From assembly GCF_022808935.1 (NCBI RefSeq), contig NZ_JAKZFR010000001.1, positions 558,001 to 622,000 of the forward strand: 64,000 nucleotides of DNA. Direction: 5' to 3'. Origin of the DNA: Geothrix sp. SG200. Lineage in GTDB: Bacteria; Acidobacteriota; Holophagae; Holophagales; Holophagaceae. The translations under genes were made by a program, and so were the position numbers. Below the pieces are notes generated by a model that was not told where the DNA came from, searched no databases, and saw only the letters and a list, made by a program, of their open reading frames with translations. Of this stretch, positions 24,703 to 33,663 are shown piece after piece. Every line of letters begins with the position of its first letter. The first letter of the stretch is position 1.

Positions 24703-26994
24703 ATGCCCGATGCGTCCCGCCACCCGTCCGACCACCCCCTGCTCCGCAACCTGAACGCGCCCCAGCGGGAGGCGGTCTGCCATGCCCACGGGCCCCTGCT
24801 CCTCCTGGCCGGCGCCGGGTCGGGCAAGACCACGGTGATTACGCGCCGCATCGCCTGGCTCATCGAGGAGGAGGGCGTCCACCCGGGCTCCATCCTAGCC
24901 ATGACCTTCACCAACAAGGCGGCCGAGGAGATGCGGGAGCGCGTGCAGCGGCTGGTCTCCTTGCCCGCCGCGCAGATGTGGGTGAGCACCTTCCACAGCT
25001 TCTGCACCCGCATCCTCCGCCGCGAGGGCGAGCGCACGCCGGTGGGCCGCGACTTCGTGATCTTCGATCCGGCCGACCAGAAGAGCCTCATGAAGCAGGT
25101 GCTGGCGGAACTCAAGCTGCCCGAGAAGCAGTACCACCCCAAGCGGGTGCTGGAGCTGATCTCCGACTTCAAGAACCGCTGCCTGCTGCCCGAGGAGGCC
25201 CGGGAGGAGGCCCTGGATCCCTGGACCCGCCGGGTGCTCGACGCCTACGACCTCTACCAGAAGGGCCTGCGGAACCACCGGGCCTGCGACTTCGACGACC
25301 TGCTGCTCTACACCGAGCGGCTCTTCCGCGATCCCGTCATGCAGGCGGCCTACGGTGAGCGGTTCAAGTTCATCCTCGTGGACGAGTACCAGGACACCAA
25401 CCGCGCCCAGTACCTGCTGGTGCAGCACCTGGCCAAGCGGCACCACAACCTGTGCGTGGTGGGCGATGAAGACCAGTCGATCTATGGGTGGAGAGGCGCG
25501 GACATCCGCAACATCCTCGACTTCCAGCAGGACTTCCCCGAGGCCGTGCGCATCGAGCTGCTGCAGAACTACCGCTCGACGAAGAAGATCCTGGACGCCG
25601 CCTCGGAAGTGATCTCCAACAACTCCCAGCGCGTGGAGGGCAAGGGCGCCCTGAAGACCGACCTGGGGGAGGGCGAGACCATCACCTTCAAGCTGGCGGA
25701 CGAGGGGCGCCAGGAGGCGGAGTGGGTCGTGCAGCGCATCCAGGAGCTGCGCTTCCGCGATCCCGAGGCCAAGGTGGCCGTGCTCTACCGCGCCAACTGG
25801 CAATCCCGGCAGATGGAAGAGGCGCTGCGCGCCCAGAACCTGGCCTACCGGCTGGTGGGCGGCGTGAAGTTCTACGAGCGCCAGGAAGTGAAGGATCTCA
25901 TCTCGTATCTTCGCCTCGTCTCGAACCCCTTCGACCTGGTGAGCTTTCGGCGCTGCGTGAACGCGCCGACGCGGGGCGTGGGCCCCACCACGCTGGGGAA
26001 GATCGAGGGCGCCATCCCCGAGGGCGGCACACCCCTGGAGGGGCTGGCCATGCTGCTGCGGTCGGGGGAGCTGAAAGGCCGCGCCCAGCGGGAGATGGGC
26101 AAGTTCCTGGACCTGTTCCGTAGGGCCGGGGCCGAGCGGGAGGCCCAGGGCCTCTCCGGCCTGGTGAAGTGGGTGCTCCAGGAGAGCGGCTACCTCCAGA
26201 GCCTGGAGGACGAGGCCACCCTGGAGGCCGAGGGCCGCATCCGCAACCTGGAGGAATTCCTCAGCGCCGCCGCCGAATCCGAATCGCTGGGCCTGCGCCT
26301 GTCCGAGTTCCTGGACCGCATCACCCTGGCCGCGGACGCCGACCAGGTGGAGGAATCCGCCCACCTCAGCCTCATGACCATCCACTGCGCCAAGGGCCTG
26401 GAGTTCCCGTACGTCTTCGTCATCGGCATGGAGGAGGACGTCTTCCCCAACCGCAATGCCCGGGAAACGCCGGAGGGACTCGAGGAGGAGCGCCGGCTCT
26501 TCTACGTGGCCATCACGCGGGCCCAGCGGCGCTTGACACTGAGCGCCGCCCGGCGGCGGCGGGTCATGGGCACCGAGATGCTCTCCATGCCCAGCCGCTT
26601 CCTGAGGGAGATTCCCGCGGAGACGCTGGCGACGCCCATCCGCTGGGGCACCGAGCTCTACCAGTCCGGCGAGGGTGTGCGGCCCGGCAGTTCCTTCAGC
26701 CGGGGCGCTGGCGGATCCTCCGTGGCGACGGAACTCCAGCGCATCCGCAGCTTCTTCGACCGCGTCAAGGAGGTCCCGCCATCGGAGCCGGATGGCGGCA
26801 GCTTCCCTGAACCTGCAGAAGCAAAAGATCCGAATGCGTTCGAGGCGGGCACCCGGGTGCGGAGTCCGCGCTTCGGCGAGGGCACCGTGCTGGCGGCCAC
26901 CGGCCGTGGCGAAGGACTCACCTACACCGTGAGGTTCGACCAGGGCGGGGACAAGCGCATCATGGCCCGCTTCGGGGGATTGGTGAGAGCCTGA
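24703..26994 (+). CDS. UvrD/PcrA-type ATP-dependent DNA helicase
   Basis: A 763-residue superfamily 1A helicase with all motifs in order: Q-motif LNAPQREAV, Walker A AGAGSGKTT near residue 38, TFTNKAAEEMRERV, DEYQDTN (motif II), GDEDQSIYGWRGAD (III), LQNYRST (IV), TIHCAKGLEFPYVFVIGMEEDVFPN (V) and EEERRLFYVAITRAQ (VI). A C-terminal Tudor-like tail (GTRVRSPRFGEGTVLAA) is the RNA-polymerase-contact module of PcrA/UvrD. It unwinds 3'-5' in nucleotide-excision and transcription-coupled repair. AAGGG precedes ATG 24703. Confidence 0.95.
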   Translation: MPDASRHPSDHPLLRNLNAPQREAVCHAHGPLLLLAGAGSGKTTVITRRIAWLIEEEGVHPGSILAMTFTNKAAEEMRERVQRLVSLPAAQMWVSTFHSFCTRILRREGERTPVGRDFVIFDPADQKSLMKQVLAELKLPEKQYHPKRVLELISDFKNRCLLPEEAREEALDPWTRRVLDAYDLYQKGLRNHRACDFDDLLLYTERLFRDPVMQAAYGERFKFILVDEYQDTNRAQYLLVQHLAKRHHNLCVVGDEDQSIYGWRGADIRNILDFQQDFPEAVRIELLQNYRSTKKILDAASEVISNNSQRVEGKGALKTDLGEGETITFKLADEGRQEAEWVVQRIQELRFRDPEAKVAVLYRANWQSRQMEEALRAQNLAYRLVGGVKFYERQEVKDLISYLRLVSNPFDLVSFRRCVNAPTRGVGPTTLGKIEGAIPEGGTPLEGLAMLLRSGELKGRAQREMGKFLDLFRRAGAEREAQGLSGLVKWVLQESGYLQSLEDEATLEAEGRIRNLEEFLSAAAESESLGLRLSEFLDRITLAADADQVEESAHLSLMTIHCAKGLEFPYVFVIGMEEDVFPNRNARETPEGLEEERRLFYVAITRAQRRLTLSAARRRRVMGTEMLSMPSRFLREIPAETLATPIRWGTELYQSGEGVRPGSSFSRGAGGSSVATELQRIRSFFDRVKEVPPSEPDGGSFPEPAEAKDPNAFEAGTRVRSPRFGEGTVLAATGRGEGLTYTVRFDQGGDKRIMARFGGLVRA

Positions 26995-27000
26995 GCAGGA

Positions 27001-27951
27001 TCACAGCAGATCCGCCAGCGCGCCGGCCGCTTCAGTGAACAGGAACTCGAAGCCCAGGGCCCTGGCCCGGGCCGGAACCACGAAGGCGCCCTGGAGCAGC
27101 AGAGCGTCGGCCATGTCGCCCAGCACCACTTTCATGGCGGCGGCGGTGAGGCGTCCGGGGACCGGAAGGAGGGGGCGGTGCAGCTGCCGCGCCAGGAGAT
27201 CCGTGAAGGCCTCGTTGTCCAGGAACCCCGGCGCCGTGCCGTTGAAGGGACCTTCCCAGGCGTCGTTCCGCGCCGCCTCCAGGAACATGGCCACGAGGTC
27301 ATCCCGGTGGATCCAGCTGAGGCCCTGCTTCCCCGACCCGAGCGCACAGCCGAGGTAGTACCGAACCGGCAGCGCCATCTTCGGAAGGGCGCCGCCCTCA
27401 CGGGCCAGCACGACCCCGGTGCGGATGCGAACCACGCGCACCCCGATCGCTGAGGCGGCCATGGCCTCCGCTTCCCAATCCCGGCAGGTCTCGGCGAGGA
27501 ATCCGGCCCCCGGCGCGGCGCCCTCGTCCACGGGAGTCCTGTCACGGGCCCCGTAGTAGCCGATGGCCGAGGCGTTCACCAGGGCCCTGGGTGGTTTCTG
27601 GCAGTCCCGCATGGCTTCCACGAGGCGACGGGTCGTCTGGGTCCGGCTCTGCCGGATGGCGGCCTTGCGGGCCACCGTCCAGCGCTGGTCGGCGATGCCT
27701 TCGCCCGCCAGGTTGATCACGGCGTCCGCGCCGTCCAGCAGGGCCGGAAGGTCCTCCCATCCGTGGGCATGGGCGCCAGCGGGCAGACCTGCGGCCGCGC
27801 GACGGGTCAGCACATGCACCTGGGTCCCCAGGTCCAGAAGGTCGCGGACGAGTGGCCGGCCCACCAACCCTGTCCCGCCGGCGACCACCACCCGATTCAG
27901 GACCTTCGGTTCCACAGCGCCTCCCGGGGAAACACCGACTCGATTGTCCAT
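27001..27951 (-). CDS. TIGR01777-family NAD(P)-dependent epimerase
   Basis: A 316-residue short-chain-dehydrogenase/epimerase. The nucleotide-binding motif is GGTGLVGRPLV near residue 24; VINLAGEGIADQRW, SAIGYYG and the C-terminal DUF1731 region (LLPVPGRLTAAAMKVVLGDMA) define the TIGR01777 group (YfcH-like). The substrate is unknown; cell-division or sugar-nucleotide roles have been proposed for relatives. ATG 27951 is used; no strong ribosome site is seen. The end is 6 bp from the convergent helicase stop. Confidence 0.85.
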   Translation of the reverse strand: MDNRVGVSPGGAVEPKVLNRVVVAGGTGLVGRPLVRDLLDLGTQVHVLTRRAAAGLPAGAHAHGWEDLPALLDGADAVINLAGEGIADQRWTVARKAAIRQSRTQTTRRLVEAMRDCQKPPRALVNASAIGYYGARDRTPVDEGAAPGAGFLAETCRDWEAEAMAASAIGVRVVRIRTGVVLAREGGALPKMALPVRYYLGCALGSGKQGLSWIHRDDLVAMFLEAARNDAWEGPFNGTAPGFLDNEAFTDLLARQLHRPLLPVPGRLTAAAMKVVLGDMADALLLQGAFVVPARARALGFEFLFTEAAGALADLL

Positions 27952-27995
27952 GGAAAGGCCATCGGATGAGCGGTACACCCCAGCCGATTCATAAA

Positions 27996-28026
27996 AAAGC
28001 GGCGCGGATGATTTCCGCGCCGCTTT
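27996..28026 (-). terminator. Rho-independent terminator of diheme cytochrome gene
   Basis: AAAGCGGCGCGGA and TCCGCGCCGCTTT form a perfect 13-bp stem with a 5-base loop; on the minus strand it runs into TTTTTT. It lies 17 bases after the cytochrome stop. Confidence 0.9.
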
Positions 28027-28042
28027 CAGAGATCGGGGAAGA

Positions 28043-28273
28043 CTACTTCTTGGTGGTGGTGAACTTGCCGTCCGCCCAGCCGTGGCAATCCTTGCACTGG
28101 GCTTCCTTGTATTTCGCGACCATCTTGGCGGCGGCGGCATTGAACTTCTTGTCCTTGGGGGTGCCCTCGTGGCAGGTGGTGCACTTGGCGCCCTTCACGG
28201 TGGTGGGCTTGGCCATGGCGGGCACGGTGCACAGGAAGGCGGCAGCGGCGAGAAGGAGGATGGAACGGCGCAT
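28043..28273 (-). CDS. Small secreted diheme cytochrome c (cytochrome c3/c7-like)
   Basis: This 76-residue protein starts at ATG 28273 behind AGGAG. It has a signal peptide (MRRSILLLAAAAFLCTVPAMA) and two CXXCH motifs, CTTCH near residue 31 and CKDCH near 60, on a mature chain of about 55 residues rich in Lys. The size and spacing recall fragments of multiheme c3/c7 cytochromes with bis-His ligation; only a few extra His are present. Likely a periplasmic electron shuttle. It has its own terminator and is divergent from the FAD protein gene. Confidence 0.9.
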   Translation of the reverse strand: MRRSILLLAAAAFLCTVPAMAKPTTVKGAKCTTCHEGTPKDKKFNAAAAKMVAKYKEAQCKDCHGWADGKFTTTKK

Positions 28274-28437
28274 GGAATCTCCTGGGGGGTGGGCCGCAGT
28301 GCGCGGCGTAAGGGGATGTCCCCATTCTGCATCGAGTGTCACGGGTTTGTATCCAAGAGATTCTGTCTCGATTCGCAGGGCTGACCGCTACGCTGGTACC
28401 TGGCTTTGGGCCTCGGTGGCCCCCCTGCCGAGGTCTC

Positions 28438-30081
28438 ATGCGCTACCTTTTTTCCAACCTGCCGCTCAACCTGGGAGAAGAGGCGCTCGACTTGGCCGTT
28501 CCCCTGGCCCATGCCCTGGGGGGGAAGCCGGAGGAGTACCAGGCCGTCGCCCTCGAGCGCCGCAGTCTTGACGCCCGTCACAAGGGCGCCATCCGCTTCC
28601 TGACGACCCTCAGCTTCGAAACGGACCGGAAGCTGGACCTGGGCCCCATGCCCGGCGGCTTGAAGCTGGAGGCGGCGCCGCCTGCCACGCCCTACGCGGT
28701 GGCCCCGCCGCCGCGCCGGCCCCGGGTCGTGGTGGTGGGCAGCGGTCCTGCCGGTACCTTCTGCGCCCTGCGCCTGCTGGACTACGGCATCGAGCCCGTC
28801 GTGCTCGAGCGCGGCCCCGCCATGGGCGAGCGGGTGCAGGCCATCGCGGGCCTGTGGAAGGATGCGGTGCTGGACCCCGAGGCCAATGCGCAGTTCGGCG
28901 AAGGCGGGGCGGGCACCTTCAGCGACGGCAAGCTCACCACGCGCATCGGCCACCCGGCCACCCGCTATGTGCTGGAGGCCTTCGTGCGCTTCGGGGCGAA
29001 CCCCCGGATCCTCTACCTGGCCAAGCCCCACGTGGGCACGGACGTCATCCGCCGATGCACGGTGCTCATCCGGAAGGAGGCCGAGGCCCGCGGGGCGCGG
29101 TACCGCTTCAGAGCCCGCCTGGCGGACATTCGCTTCGACGGGGAGGGCCGGGTCTGCGCCGCGGTGCTGGCTGACGGCGAGGAGATCCCCTGCGAAGCCC
29201 TGGTGCTGGCGCCGGGCCACAGCGCCCGTGACACCTTCGAGATGCTGCACGGCCACGGCGTGGCCATGCGCCAGAAGCCCTTCGCCATGGGCGTGCGGGT
29301 GGAGCATCCCCAGGACCTCATCGACCGCTCCCAGTACGGCCCCAGCGCCGGGCATCCCTCGCTGCCCGCCGCGGACTACAAGCTGGTCTGCAACTTCGGC
29401 CTGAACCGCGCCGCCTACAGCTTCTGCATGTGCCCCGGCGGCGAGGTCATCCAGTGCTCGAGCGAGGCAGGCGGGGTCGTGGTGAACGGCATGAGCAACG
29501 AGAAGCGCGACTCGGGGTTCGCCAACTCGGGGCTGGTGGCCAAGGTGAACACGGCGGATTTCGGCAGCGACCATCTCCTCGGCGGCATGTACTTCCAGCG
29601 GAAATGGGAACAGGCCGCGTTCCGCGCCGCGGGCGAGACCTACGGCGCTCCGGCCATGTCGGTGCAGGATTTCCTCAAGGGCCGCGCCACGGGCCGCCTG
29701 CCCCGCACCAGCTTCAAGCCCTTCGCGGTGGCCGCCGATCTGCGCACCTGCCTACCGGACTTCGTGCGGGACCAGCTGGCGGGCGCCCTGCCCACCTTCG
29801 ACAGGAAGATCCACGGCTTCGCCAGCAGCCAGGCCATCCTGCTGGCCATTGAGAGCCGGACCAGCAGCCCCATCCAGCTCCTGCGGGGAGAGGATGGCCA
29901 GTCCGCCTCCCACCCGGGCCTCTATCCCTGCGGCGAGGGCGCCGGCTTCGCCGGAGGCATCACCTCCGCCGCCGTGGACGGCATCCGCGTCGCCGAGTGG
30001 ATCGCCCAGTCCGCGGGCGCTCCCGTGTTCCAGCCCTTCGAGAAGCAGGTTCGGGCCGGGGATCTGGCGAACGAGTACTAG
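28438..30081 (+). CDS. FAD-dependent dehydrogenase (COG2509-type)
   Basis: A 547-residue flavoprotein starting at ATG 28438 after GAGG. An N-terminal region of about 95 residues (RRSLDARHKGAIRF) is followed by the FAD-binding Rossmann motif VVVVGSGPAGTFCALRLLDYG near residue 97. Later motifs include QFGEGGAGTFSDGKLTTR, LAPGHSARDTFEMLHGHGV and a C-terminal GEGAGFAGGITSAAVDG flavin loop. The family is widespread but its reaction is unknown. The TAG stop at 30079-30081 is formed exactly at the left end of a MITE-like element. Confidence 0.9.
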   Translation: MRYLFSNLPLNLGEEALDLAVPLAHALGGKPEEYQAVALERRSLDARHKGAIRFLTTLSFETDRKLDLGPMPGGLKLEAAPPATPYAVAPPPRRPRVVVVGSGPAGTFCALRLLDYGIEPVVLERGPAMGERVQAIAGLWKDAVLDPEANAQFGEGGAGTFSDGKLTTRIGHPATRYVLEAFVRFGANPRILYLAKPHVGTDVIRRCTVLIRKEAEARGARYRFRARLADIRFDGEGRVCAAVLADGEEIPCEALVLAPGHSARDTFEMLHGHGVAMRQKPFAMGVRVEHPQDLIDRSQYGPSAGHPSLPAADYKLVCNFGLNRAAYSFCMCPGGEVIQCSSEAGGVVVNGMSNEKRDSGFANSGLVAKVNTADFGSDHLLGGMYFQRKWEQAAFRAAGETYGAPAMSVQDFLKGRATGRLPRTSFKPFAVAADLRTCLPDFVRDQLAGALPTFDRKIHGFASSQAILLAIESRTSSPIQLLRGEDGQSASHPGLYPCGEGAGFAGGITSAAVDGIRVAEWIAQSAGAPVFQPFEKQVRAGDLANEY

Positions 30082-30353
30082 GGCCTGTTTTCAAAGTGGG
30101 ACGCCGCCGCGACGCTGCCCAGCCGCGCTCATGGCAAGGCGGCGGCCGAAGGGCGATGCGGGACATCGTTCGAGGCCGGCAACGCAGCCAGGGGTGCGGC
30201 TGGGCAGCGTCCCGGAGGGCAAGGGGCGGCGCCCGGCGCGATGCTGCGTCAAGCTCCTCGACGATGGGTCCACCATCGCCTTCGTCGCTTTCCTTGCCTC
30301 GCTTGGGCGGCGCCCCTTGCGCGGCCACGCCCCACTTTGAAAACAGGCCCTAG
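30078..30353. mobile_element. MITE-like element with perfect 23-bp ends in a CTAG target
   Basis: Positions 30078-30100 and 30331-30353 are perfect inverted repeats of 23 bases, reading from CTAGGGCCTGTTTTCAAA inward, with CTAG at both outer ends as a likely 4-bp target duplication. An inner 16-bp perfect inverted pair (30111-30126 and 30196-30211, GACGCTGCCCAGCCGC and complement) follows. There is no transposase frame, so it is non-autonomous. The CTAG target and GGGCCTGT ends suggest mobilisation by an IS5-related transposase (inference). Confidence 0.9.
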
Positions 30354-31177
30354 GGGCGCTTCGTCTGTGCGGGATCGACGGCGGGCTCCTGGAGCCTGAA
30401 AGGGATGGGCAGCCTGAACCAGGCCCACCGGGCCGCGCCGTCCTGGACCACCGGAGCGAACCGCCACTGGAGCGCGTACTGCAAGGCCGTGGCGCGCAGT
30501 TCCTGGGGCCCGTTTTCGACGACGGCCCGTACCGGGCGCCCCTCGGGGTCCACGGTGACGATCACCAGGACGGTGCCCTGGAGGCCCTTGGCCTTGGCCA
30601 GGGGCGGATAGGTCGGGGCGAGGGGCTGGTGTCGGATCTGGTCCTTGCTGAAGGCCACCTCCACGGGCTTCGGCAGGGGCGAGGGCGGAATCGGGATGGC
30701 CAGGGGCGAGGGCGTGCCGATGAGGGTCCGGGCCGCCTGGGCCTTGCCGAGGAGCGACAGGGCGATCAGGGAGGCGATCCGCGAGGCCTCCGCCGGGAGC
30801 TCCTGGCCGGCAGCGTGGGCGGAGAGGCTGGCACCCGTCCAGCGGTACTCCTCGTCCCGGGGCATTCCCTCCAGGTCCGTGAGCCGCTCCAGGGCGCCGC
30901 TGATGGCGAGGAGGTGCGCCCCTTCGGGCAGGGGCGTGACCTCCATCGCGAGGTCGAGCTTGTAGGCGCCCTGACCGGCGGCCTCCGAGGGGGTGAGGAC
31001 GCCAAGGCCGCCCTCCTTCAGGCGGGCCGCGAGGTCCGCCTCCAGCTTCGGCAGATCCAGGCCCGGGGCCATGCCCTGGAGCGACAGCCGGACCGCCCGC
31101 ACCGGGCCCTTGGGGGCGACCGGGGCCGGCGCGGCCAGGAGGCACGCGGGAAGCAGGAGAGCGGCGGATCGGATCAT
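30350..31177 (-). CDS. TonB C-terminal-domain (energy-transducer-like) exported protein
   Basis: A 275-residue protein from ATG 31177 (GGAG upstream). It has a signal peptide (MIRSAALLLPACLLAAPAP), a roughly 140-residue N-terminal region resembling lipoprotein-like secretion folds, a Pro-rich linker (PSPLAIPIPPSPLPKPVEVAF) and a C-terminal TonB-type domain (YPPLAKAKGLQGTVLVIVTVDPEGRPVRAVVENG...ALQYALQWRFAP). It lacks an N-terminal anchor helix other than the signal peptide, unlike classical TonB. Its TAG stop lies in the right CTAG of the MITE. Confidence 0.8.
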   Translation of the reverse strand: MIRSAALLLPACLLAAPAPVAPKGPVRAVRLSLQGMAPGLDLPKLEADLAARLKEGGLGVLTPSEAAGQGAYKLDLAMEVTPLPEGAHLLAISGALERLTDLEGMPRDEEYRWTGASLSAHAAGQELPAEASRIASLIALSLLGKAQAARTLIGTPSPLAIPIPPSPLPKPVEVAFSKDQIRHQPLAPTYPPLAKAKGLQGTVLVIVTVDPEGRPVRAVVENGPQELRATALQYALQWRFAPVVQDGAARWAWFRLPIPFRLQEPAVDPAQTKRP

Positions 31178-31270
31178 GGGGGCTCCAGATCCCCATGATC
31201 CCAGGAAGCGGCCTAGAATCACCCATCGCGGCGTCGGCCCGACGCGCGGACCATCCGCCCCGGAGGAACC

Positions 31271-32746
31271 ATGTTCGAATCCGCGGAGCTCGGCCACAGA
31301 ATCGAGAAGGAGGTGTGGGAGCGCGAGGTTCCCCTCCTGCGGGAGGCGCTGCTGGACGCCCAGTACGATCTGTCCTCGGCGAAGTTCCCCGTCATCATCC
31401 TCGTGGCGGGCGTGGACGGGGCCGGCAAGAGCGAGACCGTGAACACCCTCAACGAGTGGATGGACCCGCGGCACATCCAGACCCACGGCCTCGCGGAGCC
31501 CTCGGACGAGGAACGCGAGCGGCCCCACATGTACCGCTACTGGCGCCTGCTTCCGCCCAAGGGCAAGATCGGCATCTTCGACGGCTCCTGGTACACCTGG
31601 CCCATCCTGGAGCGGGCCTACGGGCGGATCAAGACCTCGGACCTGGACCAGGACATGACCCGGGTGGCGCGCTTCGAGCAGATGCTCATCCACGAAGGCG
31701 CGCTGGTGCTGAAGTTCTGGATGCACCTGGGGAAGGACGTGCAGAAGAAGCGCCTGAAAGGGCTGGAGAAGGATCCCAAGACCCGCTGGCGGGTCACGCC
31801 AGGGGACTGGAAGCGCTTCGAGATGTACGACACCTTCCGGGAGGTGTCCGAACGGGCGCTGCGGTCCACCAGCACGGGGGATGCCCCCTGGATCGTGGTG
31901 GAGGCCACCGATCCCCGCTACCAGCGGCTCACGGTGGGGAAGATCCTGCTGGAGCGGCTGCGGGCCCGACTCGACCAGCCGGCGCCCGTCATCCCGGTCC
32001 TGCCGAGCCACCCGGCCCGCAAGCCCATCGATGACGTCAACATCCTTCGGGCCCTGGACCTGACCCGGCGGATGGACAAGAAGGACTACGAGGACGAGCT
32101 CCTCACGTTGCAGGGGAAGCTGAACCTCCTCACCCGCCATCGGAACTTCCGGAAACACGCCGTGGTGCTGGCCTTCGAGGGCGTGGACGCGGCGGGGAAG
32201 GGGGGCGGCATCCGCCGCGTCACCCAGGCCCTGGACGCCCGGCTGTACCAGATCCACCCCATCGCGGCACCCACGGAGGAGGAGCGGGCCCAGCCCTACC
32301 TCTGGCGGTTCTGGCGCCACCTGCCGCGCCGCGGCCGGGTGGCCATCTTCGACCGCAGCTGGTACGGCCGGGTGCTGGTGGAGCGGGTGGAGGGGTTCTG
32401 CTCCGAGACGGACTGGCAGCGGGCCTACAGCGAGATCAACGAGTTCGAGGACCAGATCGTCCGCAGCCGGAGCATCCTCCTCAAGTTCTGGCTCTCCATC
32501 AGCCAGGAGGAGCAGCTCCGCCGCTTCCAGGAGCGCGAGACGACCCCCTTCAAGCGCTTCAAGATCACGGATGAGGATTGGCGCAACCGCGAGAAGTGGC
32601 CGGCCTACGAAACGGCCATCTGCGACATGCTCGACCGCACCAGCACCGAGATCGCCCCCTGGACCCTGGTGGAGAGCGAGGACAAGTACTACGGCCGGAT
32701 CAAGATCCTCCGGACCATCGTGAAGCGGCTGGAGGATGAGCTTTAG
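31271..32746 (+). CDS. Tandem-domain polyphosphate:AMP phosphotransferase (PPK2 class II)
   Basis: This 491-residue protein carries two PPK2 domains. Domain 1 (about 10-240) has Walker A GVDGAGKSET and FDGSWYTW; domain 2 (about 255-491) has GVDAAGKGGG and FDRSWYGRVLVERV. Class II enzymes of this length transfer phosphate from polyphosphate to AMP to make ADP; in them the C-terminal domain is usually the active one. Here the first domain has Gly for Arg in the Walker B region (FDGSWY), consistent with a reduced role. ATG 31271 follows GGAGGAA. It is divergent from the TonB-like gene. Confidence 0.9.
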   Translation: MFESAELGHRIEKEVWEREVPLLREALLDAQYDLSSAKFPVIILVAGVDGAGKSETVNTLNEWMDPRHIQTHGLAEPSDEERERPHMYRYWRLLPPKGKIGIFDGSWYTWPILERAYGRIKTSDLDQDMTRVARFEQMLIHEGALVLKFWMHLGKDVQKKRLKGLEKDPKTRWRVTPGDWKRFEMYDTFREVSERALRSTSTGDAPWIVVEATDPRYQRLTVGKILLERLRARLDQPAPVIPVLPSHPARKPIDDVNILRALDLTRRMDKKDYEDELLTLQGKLNLLTRHRNFRKHAVVLAFEGVDAAGKGGGIRRVTQALDARLYQIHPIAAPTEEERAQPYLWRFWRHLPRRGRVAIFDRSWYGRVLVERVEGFCSETDWQRAYSEINEFEDQIVRSRSILLKFWLSISQEEQLRRFQERETTPFKRFKITDEDWRNREKWPAYETAICDMLDRTSTEIAPWTLVESEDKYYGRIKILRTIVKRLEDEL

Positions 32747-32748
32747 GG

Positions 32749-32803
32749 GGCTGTCAGCTGTCAGTCAAAGAACCTGACAGCCGCCTTGACTGATAGCTGA
32801 GAG
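32749..32803. repeat. CAGCTGTCAG-type palindrome between convergent PPK2 and ppsR-like genes
   Basis: Two overlapping stems can form. GGCTGTCAG (32749-32757) pairs with CTGACAGCC (32774-32782), and AGCTGTCAGTCAA (32756-32768) pairs with TTGACTGATAGCT (32786-32798, 12 of 13). Outside them TTTAGGG (32742-32748) and CCCTAAA (32811-32817) are complementary and contain the stop codons of both convergent genes. Confidence 0.75.
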
Positions 32804-32812
32804 CTGAGAACC

Positions 32813-33640
32813 CTAAACCGCCCGCTCCTTGCCGAACACCCGGTCCAGCACCAGGCCGGCGGTCTCCTCGATGCTGCGGCCGGTGACGTCGAGGACGGGC
32901 CAGCGGCGGTGCTGCTTGAAGACCTCGTCGGCGTAGACCAGCTCCTCCAGGATGCGGCCCAGGTCGCTGTAGGTGTCCGCGGTGCCGGTGGCGCCCAGGC
33001 GCTTGAGGCGGTAGGCGCGGATCTCCTGGAGGCGGTCCGGCTGGATGGTGAGCCCCACGATGCGGCCTTGGGGGATGGAATCGAGCTCGGGGGGCGGCGG
33101 CACGCCGGGCACCAGCGGCACGTTGAGCACTTTGTAGCCTTCCATGGCGAGGTACATGGAGAGCGGCGTCTTGCTGGTGCGGCTGATGCCCACCAGCACG
33201 ATGTCGGCGTCCGGCAGGCCGGCCATGTCGATGCCGTCGTCGAACTTCAGCGCGAACTCGATGGCCTCGATGCGGCGGAAATACTTGTCGCCCACCGCGT
33301 GGAAGCTGCCCGGGCGCTCCTCCGGGCGCTCCCGGAGGTAGAGGGCCAGGGTGTCCAGCAGGTTGCCGAAGAGGTCCACCTGGGTGAGCCGCAGCTCCGC
33401 ACAGCGGTCCGCGAGGTAGAACCTCATCTCCCGAGACACCGTGGTGTGGATGATCACCGCCCGCTTGTCCGCGGCCAGCTGGAGCACCCGGTCCATGTCC
33501 TCCTTGGATCGCACGTTCTGGAATCTCCGGACCAGCGCAGAGCCCTCCCCCTTGGCGAATTGGGTCAGCGCCGCCTGCACCATCCGCATGGCGGTCTCGC
33601 CGGAACCTCCGGACACCACGTAGATGGGCTGCCTGTCCAT
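32813..33640 (-). CDS. Pyruvate,water dikinase regulatory protein (bifunctional Ser/Thr kinase/pyrophosphorylase, DUF299)
   Basis: A 275-residue PSRP/PpsR-family protein. The N-terminus IYVVSGGSGETAMRMVQA and the P-loop-like GISRTSKTPLSMYLAMEGYKVLNVPLVPGVPPP near residues 150-180 are the family signatures. It switches PEP synthase (or PPDK) off by ADP-dependent phosphorylation and on by phosphate-dependent dephosphorylation. ATG 33640 is used; ATG 33652 would add four residues and has AGGG placed too close. PEP synthase is not in the window. Only 23 bp separate it from the divergent histidine kinase. Confidence 0.9.
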   Translation of the reverse strand: MDRQPIYVVSGGSGETAMRMVQAALTQFAKGEGSALVRRFQNVRSKEDMDRVLQLAADKRAVIIHTTVSREMRFYLADRCAELRLTQVDLFGNLLDTLALYLRERPEERPGSFHAVGDKYFRRIEAIEFALKFDDGIDMAGLPDADIVLVGISRTSKTPLSMYLAMEGYKVLNVPLVPGVPPPPELDSIPQGRIVGLTIQPDRLQEIRAYRLKRLGATGTADTYSDLGRILEELVYADEVFKQHRRWPVLDVTGRSIEETAGLVLDRVFGKERAV

Positions 33641-33663
33641 GGGAATGAGCATACCCTGGGGCG

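Noticed and set aside
30101-30330. Coding sequence inside the MITE
   Set aside because: Short frames on both strands are Arg/Ala/Gly-rich and span the palindromes; no transposase motif.
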